64,000 bases of DNA from CAVZBW01 sp963773635 (GTDB lineage Bacteria; Actinomycetota; Acidimicrobiia; Acidimicrobiales; RAAP-2): positions 2,170,001 through 2,234,000 of the forward strand of contig CAVZBW010000005.1 in the NCBI GenBank assembly GCA_963773635.1, read 5' to 3'. Positions 29,587 to 37,996 of this stretch are shown here, in pieces (positions within the stretch are counted from its first letter, which is position 1; every line of letters begins with the position of its first letter). Under the pieces are notes generated by a model. That model was given only the letters and a program-made list of their open reading frames with translations, was not told where the DNA came from and did not search any database. A program made the position numbers and the translations under genes.

Positions 29587-30528
29587 AGCCGGCCAGAGCC
29601 CAGACGCCCGCCTCGCCGTCCGTCCCGGCGGGGACGACCTCCACGGCTCTCCCGTCCGCCACGAGTTTGCGCAGGTGAGCCCAGAGCGAGAGTCGGGCGA
29701 CGTCGTGCATCCTCGGGTCCACGTCGGCATACACGCGGGGACAAGCTGGTCGATCGTGGATCCGGGTGGCACGGCGAGCGCAGAGACGACCCTCGACTCA
29801 CGATCGAGACGGTGGCCCACGATGTCCGAGACGACGCCTTGGGGATCCTCGAGCAGGCGCCCGTGTCCCGGGGCGATTCGGGAGACCGGGGGATCGAGAG
29901 CCGCCACCCGTCGCAGGCTGGCGAGGTACTCGATCATGTCGCCGTCGGGCGGCCGGATGACCACGGTCGCACCGTGCATGACGTGGTCGCCGGAGAAAAG
30001 CCATCCACTCTCCTCGAGCAACCAGCAGAGGTGGTTGGAGGCATGACCGGGGGTGTGCACAGCCCGCAGCGCGAAGTCCCCACCGTCGAGCACGAAGCCG
30101 TCGCCCACCGCGCGGTCCGGGACGAAGCCGTCCCGCTCGCCGTGGCCGAGCAACTCCGCGCCGGTGCGCCGGGCCAGGTCGCGGGCGCCGGGCGCGTGGT
30201 CGGGATGGGTGTGCGTGACGACCACCCAGCGCACCGTCCCGAGCCCCAGGGCGGTCTCGACGATGGCCTGGAGATGGGTTGGATCCTCGGGCCCCGGATC
30301 GAGCACCGCGAGTTCCCCATTGCCCAGCAGGTAGGTGTTGGTGCCCGGACCCGTCATCCGCCCGGGGTTTGGCGCGGTGAGGCGCACGACGCCGGGCGCA
30401 AGCTCCTGGGCAGTCCCGACCACGGGCACCGGTCCGACGCCACGATCGGTGACGGGACGCGGCGGGGGGCCCTGTCGCTCAGATGACGCGGCCGCAACAC
30501 CCGACGATCCCGAGGACGGGTCGGTCAC
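29585..30528 (-). CDS. metallo-beta-lactamase-fold hydrolase (one frame break)
   Basis: An MBL-superfamily enzyme of about 314 residues similar to LACTB2-type hydrolases. The zinc motif THTHPDH, the metal-bridging Asp in SGDHVMHG, and the His residues in HTPGHASNH and APGHG are all present. The GTG start at 30526-30528 overlaps the Nudix stop codon by four bases. After DQLVP the frame shifts at a four-base C/G run (29737-29740). Adding one base lets the protein continue into a C-terminal winged-helix-like end (LWAHLRKLVADG, ending at 29585). Paired with the Nudix enzyme, it may hydrolyse a thioester or phosphorylated intermediate; the substrate is unknown. Confidence 0.8.
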
Positions 30529-31526
30529 GAGCGGGAGCTGAGCGTCTCGGGAGGGGGCGGATCCTTCGAGCAGTCGGCGCGTCCGGGATTGGCCGCCCGC
30601 CCGATGGCCCGCATGGCCGCATTGGCCGCGGCCGCATCTCCGAGGCTGGGGGGCTCCTCGAAGGCGGCCGAGTCGCCGTAATCGGGGTCACCGGGCAGGA
30701 GGATCCGGACCCCGTTGCCCTCGACCACCACTCGGGGCTCCACCGTGGGGACCCGGTCGACCGAGGCGGCCACCGCGGCGAGCAACTCGTCGGTCGAGGA
30801 GAAACGCCCGATGGCCTGCAGGTTCTTGATGGTAGGCAGCACGAGCTCGATTCTTCCCTCACGATGCAGCGCCAGCGCCTCGTCGGGGCTGGTCCACAGG
30901 TGCTCCACCGTCTCGGACGCATCGTGCAGCGCCGTCTGCTTGGGGGGAGCCGCGGCGACGAAGAATCGCGTGTCGTAGCGGCGGGGTGCGCCCCGGGGGG
31001 TGATCCAGTGGGCGAAGTACTGGACGGCATCCGCGGCCAGCTCGAGGCCCTCCTCGGTGCAGACGTCCACGAAGCGGCGCCGGCCGGCGTTGAGCGCCGA
31101 TCGGTGCGTGGCAAATCGCGCCTCGTCCTCGGGCGCGGCGAAGCTGAGGAGCTCGCCTCGGCGGACTCCCGGGTGGGCCGCCGTCCCGGCCGTGGGCCCG
31201 TAGGCGAGGAGCACGCCGGCCTCCTCGAAGCACTCGCGGAGGGCGGCCACCCAGTAGGCCAGCCCGCCGGCGGGCAGGCCGAGCAACGCGCTGGCCTGCG
31301 CGTCGGAGCGGCCCCGGCACAGGGACTCGGCGTTCTCGTCACCGTCCGCCGGATCGACCGCGCCCCCCGGAAACACGTACACCCCTCCCGCGAACTCCGA
31401 GCGCACGTTGCGCTTGAGCATGAGCACCTCGAGGCTCTGGTGCCCGTCCCCAGCACGATCCCGGACGACCATGATCGTCGCAGCCGGGCGGAGGACTATC
31501 TCATCGGAAGGCGCTACGGACGACAT
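30525..31526 (-). CDS. Nudix hydrolase (NUDT7/19-like)
   Basis: A 333-residue Nudix protein. The Nudix box lies near residues 89-110 (WVAALRECFEEAGVLL), with the REUxEExGU core intact. An FPGG motif precedes it by an extended insertion, as in the CoA/acyl-CoA-directed NUDT7/NUDT19 group. The ATG at 31524-31526 has no obvious ribosome-binding site. It is followed by the MBL hydrolase with a GTGA overlap, so the two are cotranscribed. The pairing with an MBL enzyme suggests acyl-CoA or nucleotide-sugar clean-up, which is an inference. Confidence 0.85.
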   Translation of the reverse strand: MSSVAPSDEIVLRPAATIMVVRDRAGDGHQSLEVLMLKRNVRSEFAGGVYVFPGGAVDPADGDENAESLCRGRSDAQASALLGLPAGGLAYWVAALRECFEEAGVLLAYGPTAGTAAHPGVRRGELLSFAAPEDEARFATHRSALNAGRRRFVDVCTEEGLELAADAVQYFAHWITPRGAPRRYDTRFFVAAAPPKQTALHDASETVEHLWTSPDEALALHREGRIELVLPTIKNLQAIGRFSSTDELLAAVAASVDRVPTVEPRVVVEGNGVRILLPGDPDYGDSAAFEEPPSLGDAAAANAAMRAIGRAANPGRADCSKDPPPPETLSSRS

Positions 31527-31735
31527 GTGGGACGGGCCCGTGAAGCGAGGGATCTCCGATGCTCACCCCCGCCCAACATGAGCCCAGCGTACCGGTGGTC
31601 GTGCGGAGGCGACGACCAGCGCTCGCGTCCCTGGTCTACGCTGGCGAGCGCTCCGTGAGTAGGCGCTCCGCGAGAGGAGAGCAACGGAGATCCTGAGAAC
31701 TGCGGGCAAACCGAGTTTCGAGGACGCACGAGCAC

Positions 31736-33094
31736 ATGGCAGACCAGTCCCACGACACAGAGGGCTCCCCCACCAACGGCGACGCCGGGAGTACGCAGCC
31801 ACCCGAGGCCAACGGATCTGCGGACTCCGGCGAGCTGTCGAGCAAGGAGCTGAGCCGCCAGCAGTCGCGGTCCATCTCCGCCAAGGAGGCCTCCCGGACG
31901 GTGGGCACGAGCCGCAAGGCGACGGGCAAGCGCCCTCCCAGTCGAGGGCGCCCCGGTTCCCCGACCTCGCAGGCTTCCCCAACCGCAAAGTCGTCCCCAA
32001 CGGCAAAGGCCTCCCCAACGGCAAAGTCGTCCCCGACCGCCAAGGCGGCGGCAACCCCCAAGGCATCTCCCGCCGGCAAGGCCGCCGGGGGGTCCAAGAC
32101 GACCTCCGGGGGAAAGCCGGCCGCGGGCCGCAATGCCCGGGCGGCGACCAACGGCGCCCGAGGGCAGCAAGCGGGCAAGCCCCGACCGAGGGCTGCGTCG
32201 GGGAGGGCGGCGGCCCCGCGGCACTCCCGCACCACCCTCCTCACCGTCGGCGTGGTCATCCTGGTGCTGGCGATCGTCGTCGTGCTCGTGGTGGTGAAGC
32301 TGACCGGCGGGGGCGGGAGCGGGACCACCGCGTCCGACACGCCGCTTCCGGCCTCGGTCGCCAACGACATCGCCACGGTGCCGGCCTCGGTCTTCGACAC
32401 CGTCGGTATCACCTCGGCGGAGCAGGTGACCCCCCCGACCGTCCTGAGCGGCCAGCCGCCGCTCACCTACACCGTCAACGGCCAGACCCTGCCCGGCATG
32501 CTCTACATCGGCGCCGAGTACTGCCCGTACTGCGCGGCGGAGCGCTGGTCCATGGCCGCGGCGATGGCCCGGTTTGGGAAGTTCACCAACCTCCAGGCAA
32601 CGGAGTCCACCTCCCAGGACGTCTACCCGAACACCCAGACCCTGAGCTTCCATTCGTCCACCTTCGCCAGCTCCTACCTCGTCTTCAAGCACGCCGAGCT
32701 CTACACCAACCAGCTCGCGGCCAGCGGCAACGGCTACCAACCACTGGACAAGATCACCTCGGCCGAGGGGGCGCTCGCCCAAAAGTACGAATCGAGCAAG
32801 TACGTCGGGGCAGCGGCCTCGACCAGCGGAGGCATCACCTTCCCGTTCGTGGACATCGGCAACAAGATGGTCGCCGTGGGGGCGGGCTACTCGCCGTCGC
32901 TCCTCACCGGCCTGTCCCGGGCCCAGATCGCGAGTGACCTCCACGATCCCACCAACCCCGTGACGCAGGCCATCATCGCCAACGCCAATTACCTGTCGGC
33001 CGGCATCTGCGCCGCCACCGGCGGGCAGCCCGGTTCCGTCTGCACCTCCAAGGGCGTGACCGAGGCCGCCAAGGCCCTGAAGCTCCAGATCTGA
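31736..33094 (+). CDS. membrane-anchored DUF929 thioredoxin-like protein (DsbA-like)
   Basis: A 452-residue protein. Residues 1-170 are a basic, Ser/Pro/Lys-rich cytosolic region with SPTAKA/SPTAKS repeats. One transmembrane helix follows at about 167-188 (TLLTVGVVILVLAIVVVLVV). The extracytoplasmic DUF929 domain carries the redox motif ECYCPYCAAERW-like sequence, precisely YIGAEYCPYCAAERW, and another Cys pair near the C-terminus (GICAATGG and GSVCTSK). DUF929 proteins resemble a DsbA/thioredoxin fold. The next gene, four bases on, is a VKOR-like oxidase, so this is probably the thiol oxidase that forms disulfides in exported proteins. Confidence 0.8.
   Translation: MADQSHDTEGSPTNGDAGSTQPPEANGSADSGELSSKELSRQQSRSISAKEASRTVGTSRKATGKRPPSRGRPGSPTSQASPTAKSSPTAKASPTAKSSPTAKAAATPKASPAGKAAGGSKTTSGGKPAAGRNARAATNGARGQQAGKPRPRAASGRAAAPRHSRTTLLTVGVVILVLAIVVVLVVVKLTGGGGSGTTASDTPLPASVANDIATVPASVFDTVGITSAEQVTPPTVLSGQPPLTYTVNGQTLPGMLYIGAEYCPYCAAERWSMAAAMARFGKFTNLQATESTSQDVYPNTQTLSFHSSTFASSYLVFKHAELYTNQLAASGNGYQPLDKITSAEGALAQKYESSKYVGAAASTSGGITFPFVDIGNKMVAVGAGYSPSLLTGLSRAQIASDLHDPTNPVTQAIIANANYLSAGICAATGGQPGSVCTSKGVTEAAKALKLQI
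31958..32083 (+). repeat. SPTAK(A/S) coding repeats
   Basis: Seven six-residue units (SPTSQA, SPTAKS, SPTAKA, SPTAKS, SPTAKA, AATPKA, SPAGKA) are encoded by near-identical 18-base units in the cytosolic N-terminus of the DUF929 protein. Length variation between strains would be expected. Confidence 0.8.
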
Positions 33095-33098
33095 GCCG

Positions 33099-33647
33099 AT
33101 GGCCGGGGACACGTTGGCCGAGACGTACCCGGAGGATGCGGGGCTCGCCGCAACGCTGCGTTATGGGCTGAGGCGGGGGAAGGGCTCGGTCTCTCCGTGC
33201 CCGGCGTGGGTCCCGTGGGTGGCCTTCGGGCTCAGCCTCTTCGGGCTGGGGGTCTCCACGTACCTCACCATCGCCCACTACTCGTCGACCTCGATCCTGG
33301 CCTGCTCGGACCAGGGCCTGGTGAACTGCGCCAAGGTCACGACGAGCCCGCAGTCGGAAGTCTTTGGCGTCCTTCCCGTAGCCGTCCTCGGCCTCGCCTT
33401 CTACGTGGTCCTCGCCGTCGTGAACCTGCCGCCGATGTGGAAGGTCCAGGACCGTCGGGTACACCTGGCGCGCCTCGCGCTCGTGATCGTCGGCATGGGC
33501 TTCGTGCTCTACCTGCTCGCGGCCGAGCTCCTCATCATCGGCAACATCTGCCTGTGGTGCACCTCGGTGCACCTCGTGACGTTCGTGCTGCTCGTCCTGA
33601 CCATCGCGACCGTCCCCGGCATGTTGGGGTGGGGACGGGAACCCTGA
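33099..33647 (+). CDS. VKOR-family disulfide oxidoreductase
   Basis: A 182-residue membrane protein with four helices and the bacterial VKOR signatures: a loop Cys pair (ILACSDQGLVNC) and the active-site ICLWC. VKOR re-oxidises a DsbA-like partner and passes electrons to quinone. It starts four bases after the DUF929 gene, which holds the CPYC thioredoxin-like motif, so the two form an extracytoplasmic disulfide-forming pair. The N-terminal 30 residues are cytosolic and charged. Confidence 0.9.
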   Translation: MAGDTLAETYPEDAGLAATLRYGLRRGKGSVSPCPAWVPWVAFGLSLFGLGVSTYLTIAHYSSTSILACSDQGLVNCAKVTTSPQSEVFGVLPVAVLGLAFYVVLAVVNLPPMWKVQDRRVHLARLALVIVGMGFVLYLLAAELLIIGNICLWCTSVHLVTFVLLVLTIATVPGMLGWGREP

Positions 33648-33692
33648 TCGCCGAGGCCGGCTGCGACAGCAGGGGACGGGTCTGCTCGGTGC

Positions 33693-33950
33693 CTAGCCGG
33701 CGCGGCGCTCCCAGATCTGCTTGCGCTCGATCTCGTTGAAACCTCCCCAGATGCCGTGCGGCTCCCGGATCCGGATCGCGTAGTCGAGGCACTGGGTGCG
33801 CACTACACAGCCGGCGCAGATCTCCTTGGCCCTACCCTCGCGGGTCTGCTTCTCCTCCTTGCGTTCCACGTGCGAGGGCGGGAAGAACACCGCCGCCTGC
33901 GGCCCGCGGCACGCCGCCTTGAGCTGCCAAGACTCCCCACCGTGGCGCAT
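33693..33950 (-). CDS. WhiB-family Fe-S regulator (WhiB4-like position)
   Basis: An 85-residue WhiB protein, started at ATG 33948-33950 behind AGGGGGAAG. The four cluster Cys are present: one in KAACRG, two in ICAGC and one in TQCLDY. The G(I/V)WGG turn (HGIWGG) and a basic C-terminus follow. It sits back to back with two Get3/ArsA-like ATPase genes, the arrangement of WhiB4 (Rv3681c) with Rv3680-Rv3679 in Mycobacterium tuberculosis, where WhiB4 is a redox sensor. A promoter and a terminator-like hairpin lie in its leader. Confidence 0.9.
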   Translation of the reverse strand: MRHGGESWQLKAACRGPQAAVFFPPSHVERKEEKQTREGRAKEICAGCVVRTQCLDYAIRIREPHGIWGGFNEIERKQIWERRAG

Positions 33951-33993
33951 TCTTCCCCCTTTGGCTATGCCCCGGGTCCCCGACATCTGCGGC

Positions 33994-34015
33994 AAAAACC
34001 CCGGGGGATTCCCCC
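33994..34015 (-). promoter_or_regulatory. terminator-like stem-loop in the whiB leader
   Basis: Reading the minus strand, GGGGGAATCCCCC (34003-34015) is followed by GGGG and then TTTTT (33994-33998). It would lie within the first 25 bases of the transcript from the promoter at 34026-34054, and may act as an attenuator. Confidence 0.35.
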
Positions 34016-34025
34016 ACGGCGAAAA

Positions 34026-34054
34026 AGGGTAGTTCTGGCCATGGCCACCCACAA
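34026..34054 (-). promoter_or_regulatory. candidate whiB promoter
   Basis: On the minus strand -35 TTGTGG (34049-34054) and -10 TACCCT (34026-34031) are 17 bases apart. Transcription would begin near 34018, giving a leader of about 70 bases to the whiB ATG. Confidence 0.45.
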
Positions 34055-34124
34055 CCCCTCTGACCAGGTCATACAATCAAGCGCCGCCTTGGACGGGCGG
34101 GGACGGCGCTACGCTGCCGCCCAA

Positions 34125-35087
34125 ATGGAGGTCGCTGCCTTCTGCCGGGAGAGCAAGGTGCTCATCGTCGCCGGCAAGGGGGGCGTGGGCAAGACGACGA
34201 TCTCGGCGGCGCTGGCTCGCACGGCGTCGGATGCGGGACTCTCGGTACTGCTGGTCGAGCTCGAGGGCCGGCCGGGCATCGGGTCCGCCTTCGGACGACC
34301 CCACGCCTTCGACTACGAGGAGTCCGAGCTTTCTCCACCCCCCCATCCGATCCGCGGGCGCCGCCTCACCCCCGACGATGCGTTGCTCGAGTACCTGGCC
34401 GATCACGGCCTCCACCGGGTCTCGAAGCGCATCGTGTCCTCCGGCGTGCTCGACGTCGTCGCGACCGCCATCCCCGGCATCCGCGACGTGCTCATCCTGG
34501 GCAAGGTCAAACAGCTCGAGCGGGCGGGCGTGGCCGACCTCATCGTCGTCGACGCCCCGGCCACCGGGCACGCGATCACGTTTCTCACCTCGGCTCGCGG
34601 GTTGATCGAGGCGGCGCGCGGCGGCCCCGTGCGGAACCAGGCCGTCGAGGTCGACGAGCTGCTCCAGGACCCGGCACGGTGCCGGGTCCTGCTGGTCTGC
34701 CTGGCCGAGGAGCTGCCGGTGAGCGAGACCGTCGAGGCCGCGAAGCTGCTGCGGGAGAAGGCGGGCACCCATCTCGGCCCGGTCGTGATCAACGACCTGG
34801 ACGAGGCCGACCCCGCGCTCGCGGTGAGCGCCGCGGAGGCTGCCGACCGGGCGGGGGTGACCCTCGATCCGCCCCAGCTCGAGGCTCTCGACGCGGCCCG
34901 GGTCTTTCGGCTCCGACGTCACGAGCTGGCCACCCAGCAGGTCGAGCGGCTCGCCCGGGAGCTGCCCCTCCCCCAACTGCGCGTCCCGCACATCGGGACC
35001 GAATCGATCGGTCCGAGCGAGCTGCAAGTGCTCGCCGACGCCCTCGCCCATGACATCGGGTCGCTGACCGTCGAGTCGCCCCGATGA
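34125..35087 (+). CDS. Get3/ArsA-like ATPase, first of pair (Rv3679/BagA-like)
   Basis: A 320-residue ATPase from ATG 34125 (a longer start at 34041 is possible). It has the deviant P-loop AGKGGVGKTT (about residues 15-24) and VDAPATGHA as the switch II region. No TRC40-type zinc CxxC or membrane segment is visible. A TACGCT -10-like element ends nine bases before the chosen ATG, which would make the transcript leaderless. It overlaps the next ATPase gene by ATGA. In mycobacteria the equivalent two-ATPase complex is needed for glycerol tolerance. Confidence 0.82.
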   Translation: MEVAAFCRESKVLIVAGKGGVGKTTISAALARTASDAGLSVLLVELEGRPGIGSAFGRPHAFDYEESELSPPPHPIRGRRLTPDDALLEYLADHGLHRVSKRIVSSGVLDVVATAIPGIRDVLILGKVKQLERAGVADLIVVDAPATGHAITFLTSARGLIEAARGGPVRNQAVEVDELLQDPARCRVLLVCLAEELPVSETVEAAKLLREKAGTHLGPVVINDLDEADPALAVSAAEAADRAGVTLDPPQLEALDAARVFRLRRHELATQQVERLARELPLPQLRVPHIGTESIGPSELQVLADALAHDIGSLTVESPR

Positions 35088-36175
35088 AGGTACCCGGACC
35101 CTCGCTGGTCGAAGTGGCCGCCGGGCGGCCGGTGGTGATCTGCTGCGGGCCCGGGGGTGTCGGAAAGACCACCGTGTCGGCCACCTTCGCCCTGCGCGCG
35201 GCGCAGGAGGGACGGCGGTCCTGCGTGGTCACCGTCGACCCCGCCCGGCGGCTGGCCACCTCGCTCGGAGTCGAGTCGCTTCCCAACACCCCGACCCCGG
35301 TCAAGGGCGACTGGCCGGGCGAGCTCCATGCCCTGATGCTCGACAGCAAGGGCACATTCGACGACCTGGTGCACCGCTACGCCCGGACCCCCGAGCAGGC
35401 GAGCTCGATCATCGGCAACCGGCTGTACCAGAGCCTCGCCGGCGCGCTCTCCGGCACCCAGGAGTACATGGCGATGGAGAAGCTCTATGAGTTGACCGAG
35501 GAGGGTGGCTACGACGTGGTCGTGGTGGACACCCCCCCGACGCGTAACGCCCTCGAGCTCCTCGACGCGCCCTCCCGGCTCACGCGCTTCTTGGAGAACC
35601 GCATCTTCCGAGCTCTCCTGCTGCCCACTCGAGCCTCCTTCCGGGTGTTGGGCTTGGCGACCCAGGCCGTGCTCCGGACCATCTCCAAGGTGGCCGGGGC
35701 GGAGATCGTCAACGACGCCGTCGCCTTCTTCCAGGCGTTTCAGGGGATGGAGGAGGGCTTCCACAACCGGGCGGCCGCGGTCCGGGCGTTGCTCGCCGAT
35801 CCGACGACCGCCTACGTCCTCGTGACCTCACCGAGGGAGGACGCCGTGCGGGAGGCGGCCTACTTCGCGGAGAAGCTGGGGGACTCCGAGATCCGGCCCG
35901 CCGGCGTGGTGGTCAACCGGGTCCACCCACGGTTCGGACCGACCGACCTCGCGCCCCCTCCGGCCGTGGAGGGAGAGCAGGGCGAGACCCTGGCCGTCCT
36001 GGCGGAGAACCTCGCTGAGCTCGACGAGGTGGCCGACCGGGAGGAGCGGGTCGTGGCCCGGCTGGCGACCCAGGTGGACCGCCCGGCCCTGGCGCGGGTC
36101 CCCCTGCTCGAGGAGGACGTCCACGACCTCGACGGCCTGGCCCTCGTAGCGAAATACATGTTCGGCGTCGGGTAA
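35084..36175 (+). CDS. Get3/ArsA-like ATPase, second of pair (Rv3680/BagB-like)
   Basis: A 363-residue ATPase with the P-loop CCGPGGVGKTT, the A-loop TVDPARRLATSLG (typical of ArsA/Get3) and switch VVDTPPTRNALELLDAP. It has a long helical segment (about 170-230) rich in Phe and Leu that could form a hydrophobic-client or lipid-binding surface. The ATG at 35084 overlaps the stop codon of the first ATPase. The two proteins are expected to form a heterocomplex. The physiological cargo is not known. Confidence 0.85.
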   Translation: MKVPGPSLVEVAAGRPVVICCGPGGVGKTTVSATFALRAAQEGRRSCVVTVDPARRLATSLGVESLPNTPTPVKGDWPGELHALMLDSKGTFDDLVHRYARTPEQASSIIGNRLYQSLAGALSGTQEYMAMEKLYELTEEGGYDVVVVDTPPTRNALELLDAPSRLTRFLENRIFRALLLPTRASFRVLGLATQAVLRTISKVAGAEIVNDAVAFFQAFQGMEEGFHNRAAAVRALLADPTTAYVLVTSPREDAVREAAYFAEKLGDSEIRPAGVVVNRVHPRFGPTDLAPPPAVEGEQGETLAVLAENLAELDEVADREERVVARLATQVDRPALARVPLLEEDVHDLDGLALVAKYMFGVG

Positions 36176-36184
36176 CCTGCACCC

Positions 36185-36640
36185 GTGCGCACGATCGTGG
36201 TGGCGAGCGACGCCCCCTCGGTACGAAGGGAGATCCGATCGGCGGTGGAGGGGCCCGAGGCCGCAGTGGTCGAGGTCCCCAACGGTCCCGCGGTCCTCGA
36301 GGAGGTTGCCGCCAACGGCGCCGATCTGGTCGTCGTGGACATGCAGATGGGCAGCATGGGCGGGATGGCGGTCTGCCTCGAGCTCAGGCTCCGAGAGTCC
36401 ATGGATGCGATCGATCACGTGTCGGTGCTGATGCTCCTCGACCGACGGGCCGACGTCTTCCTGGCCCGGCGCTCGAGCGCCGAGGGTTGGCTCGTGAAGC
36501 CGCTCGATCCGATCCGGATTCGCCGGGCGGTGTCGCGCCTACTCGGCGCCCACGTGTACCACGACGACTCGTACCAACCGGTGCCCGTGCTGGTGCCCGC
36601 GGGGGACGCAGCCCGGGGTTCGCCCGCCGTCACGGGCTGA
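36185..36640 (+). CDS. stand-alone response-regulator receiver protein
   Basis: A 151-residue receiver domain with no output domain. It has the phosphoacceptor Asp in LVVVDMQMGSMGGM, and the conserved Lys in WLVKPLDP; the usual acidic pair near the N-terminus is only partly present (VASDAP). The GTG start lies nine bases after the second ATPase stop, so it may be the third gene of that operon. No histidine kinase is nearby. The last 25 residues are Pro/Val/Ala-rich and probably disordered. Confidence 0.75.
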   Translation: MRTIVVASDAPSVRREIRSAVEGPEAAVVEVPNGPAVLEEVAANGADLVVVDMQMGSMGGMAVCLELRLRESMDAIDHVSVLMLLDRRADVFLARRSSAEGWLVKPLDPIRIRRAVSRLLGAHVYHDDSYQPVPVLVPAGDAARGSPAVTG

Positions 36641-36652
36641 GCTCAGGTCCCC

Positions 36653-37606
36653 ATGCCCAGCCGACCCCGGCGCCGTCCTCCACCGGAGCCCCCACCATCG
36701 GGCAAACGCCGGTGGAAGTTGGGGCGCCGCCAGGAAGAGGCGGACGTCCGATCGTCCAACGGTCGCCTTCCCGCCACCCTGGCCGACGAGCAGGAGCGTC
36801 TCATCATCGAGGCGCTCGCCGATCTCCGCAACCGCGACGTCCGCGAGGTGATGACGCCCCGGATGGACGTCGTGATCCTCAAGATCCCGGTGCACGTCGA
36901 GGACGTCGCCCGAGCGGTCAGAGAGTCGGGTCACAGCTCGTTTCCGGTCGTGCACGACGACCTCGACGACCTGGTCGGCGTCCTCTTCGTGACGGACCTG
37001 TTTCGCACCCGACACCCGAGCAGCCAAGAGCCGCTCCCGAGCCTCAGCCCGATCGACATCTCCCGTCGGGTACGTCCTGCCCACGTCGTGCCGGAGTCGA
37101 GGGGGATCCTGGACACGCTCGCCGAGATGCGGGCGCAGCGCAAGGCGTTCGCGGTCGTGGTCGACGAGTACGGAGGCATCGCCGGCGTCCTCACGGTCAA
37201 GGATCTGCTCGAGCCGCTCGTCGGCGACCTGCACGATGAGTTCGATCAGGACGAGGGCGAGATCGTCCGGGTCGACGCCAGCAGGTGGCTGATCGATGGC
37301 CGGACGAGTCCCGACGACGTGCGGGAACGGCTCGGTATCGACGTCCCCGAGGGCGAGTACGTCACCCTTGGTGGGTTCCTCTTCGACGCCTTCGGTCACA
37401 TCCCCGAGGAGGGGGAGGTCATCTCCACGGGCGGATGGGACCTGCGAGTCTTCGAGATGGACAAGCGCCGGGTCGCCAAGGTCTTGGCACAGCGCTCGCC
37501 GCCGCACCGGGCCGCCAACGGCAACGGGGCCGGGACCATCACCGAGGGGTCGCGCAGCGACCCGACCAGGACTCCCGAGCCGACGCCCCTCGGCGACAGC
37601 CGGTAA
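36653..37606 (+). CDS. CorC/HlyC-family CBS-domain protein
   Basis: A 317-residue soluble protein. A basic Pro/Arg-rich N-terminus is followed by a CBS pair (about 55-185: REVMTPRMDVV, HSSFPVVHDD, FAVVVDEYGGIAGVLTVKDLLE) and a C-terminal CorC_HlyC domain (about 205-285: GEYVTLGGFLFDAFGHIPEEG). The DUF21 membrane domain of longer relatives is absent, as in CorC. Such proteins influence Mg2+ or Co2+ efflux and bind adenine nucleotides at the CBS pair. It is 12 bases from the receiver gene and 20 bases before tRNA-Pro. Confidence 0.85.
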   Translation: MPSRPRRRPPPEPPPSGKRRWKLGRRQEEADVRSSNGRLPATLADEQERLIIEALADLRNRDVREVMTPRMDVVILKIPVHVEDVARAVRESGHSSFPVVHDDLDDLVGVLFVTDLFRTRHPSSQEPLPSLSPIDISRRVRPAHVVPESRGILDTLAEMRAQRKAFAVVVDEYGGIAGVLTVKDLLEPLVGDLHDEFDQDEGEIVRVDASRWLIDGRTSPDDVRERLGIDVPEGEYVTLGGFLFDAFGHIPEEGEVISTGGWDLRVFEMDKRRVAKVLAQRSPPHRAANGNGAGTITEGSRSDPTRTPEPTPLGDSR

Positions 37607-37626
37607 GCTTGCCGCCCCAGGATCAA

Positions 37627-37704
37627 CGGGCTGTGGCGCAGTTTGGTTAGCGCGCTGCGTTCGGGACGCAGAGGTCCCCGGTTCAAATCCGGGCAGCCCG
37701 ACCA
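37627..37704 (+). tRNA. tRNA-Pro (CGG anticodon), CCA encoded
   Basis: The acceptor arms CGGGCTG and CAGCCCG pair. The anticodon loop TTCGGGA presents CGG between CTGCG/CGCAG arms. The T-arm is CCCCGGTTCAAATCCGGG, and the 3' CCA is encoded. Immediately downstream the sequence changes character: a transposase remnant and a block of less GC-rich metabolic genes follow, so this tRNA is a likely integration site. Confidence 0.95.
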
Positions 37705-37779
37705 GTAGTTTTCTTGTTCGACTCGACCGGGAGCAGACCGTCCGGAAGCTCAAGGAGGCCGAGACGACCTGGTCGAGCA

Positions 37780-37975
37780 CGAGCTACATCGAGCCGGGAA
37801 ACGAATGGCAGAACCCCTGGGTCGAGTCCTTCGGCTCTGCATCCGAGACGAGCTGCTCGCTCATGGAACGGTTCGACGCCTATCTCGAAGCCCGAGCGCT
37901 TGTCGCCGACTGGCAAGCGGAGACAAGCTTCGCGTTCACAAGACGACAGCATCTGCGATCCTGGGGCGCACCGGA
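37780..37975 (+). pseudogene. remnant of an IS3/IS481-type transposase
   Basis: The plus strand encodes YIEPGNEWQNPWVESFGS and then, in a different frame, CIRDELLA, and back in the first frame RFDAYLEARALVADW. Together they match the rve integrase-core C-terminus of IS3-like transposases (normally IEPGSPWQNxYVESF...RDELL...F...LEAR..). At least two frame changes and the loss of the N-terminal half show it is dead. It lies directly behind tRNA-Pro. Confidence 0.75.
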
Positions 37976-37996
37976 GTCGCCGGCCCAGGTCGGCGA

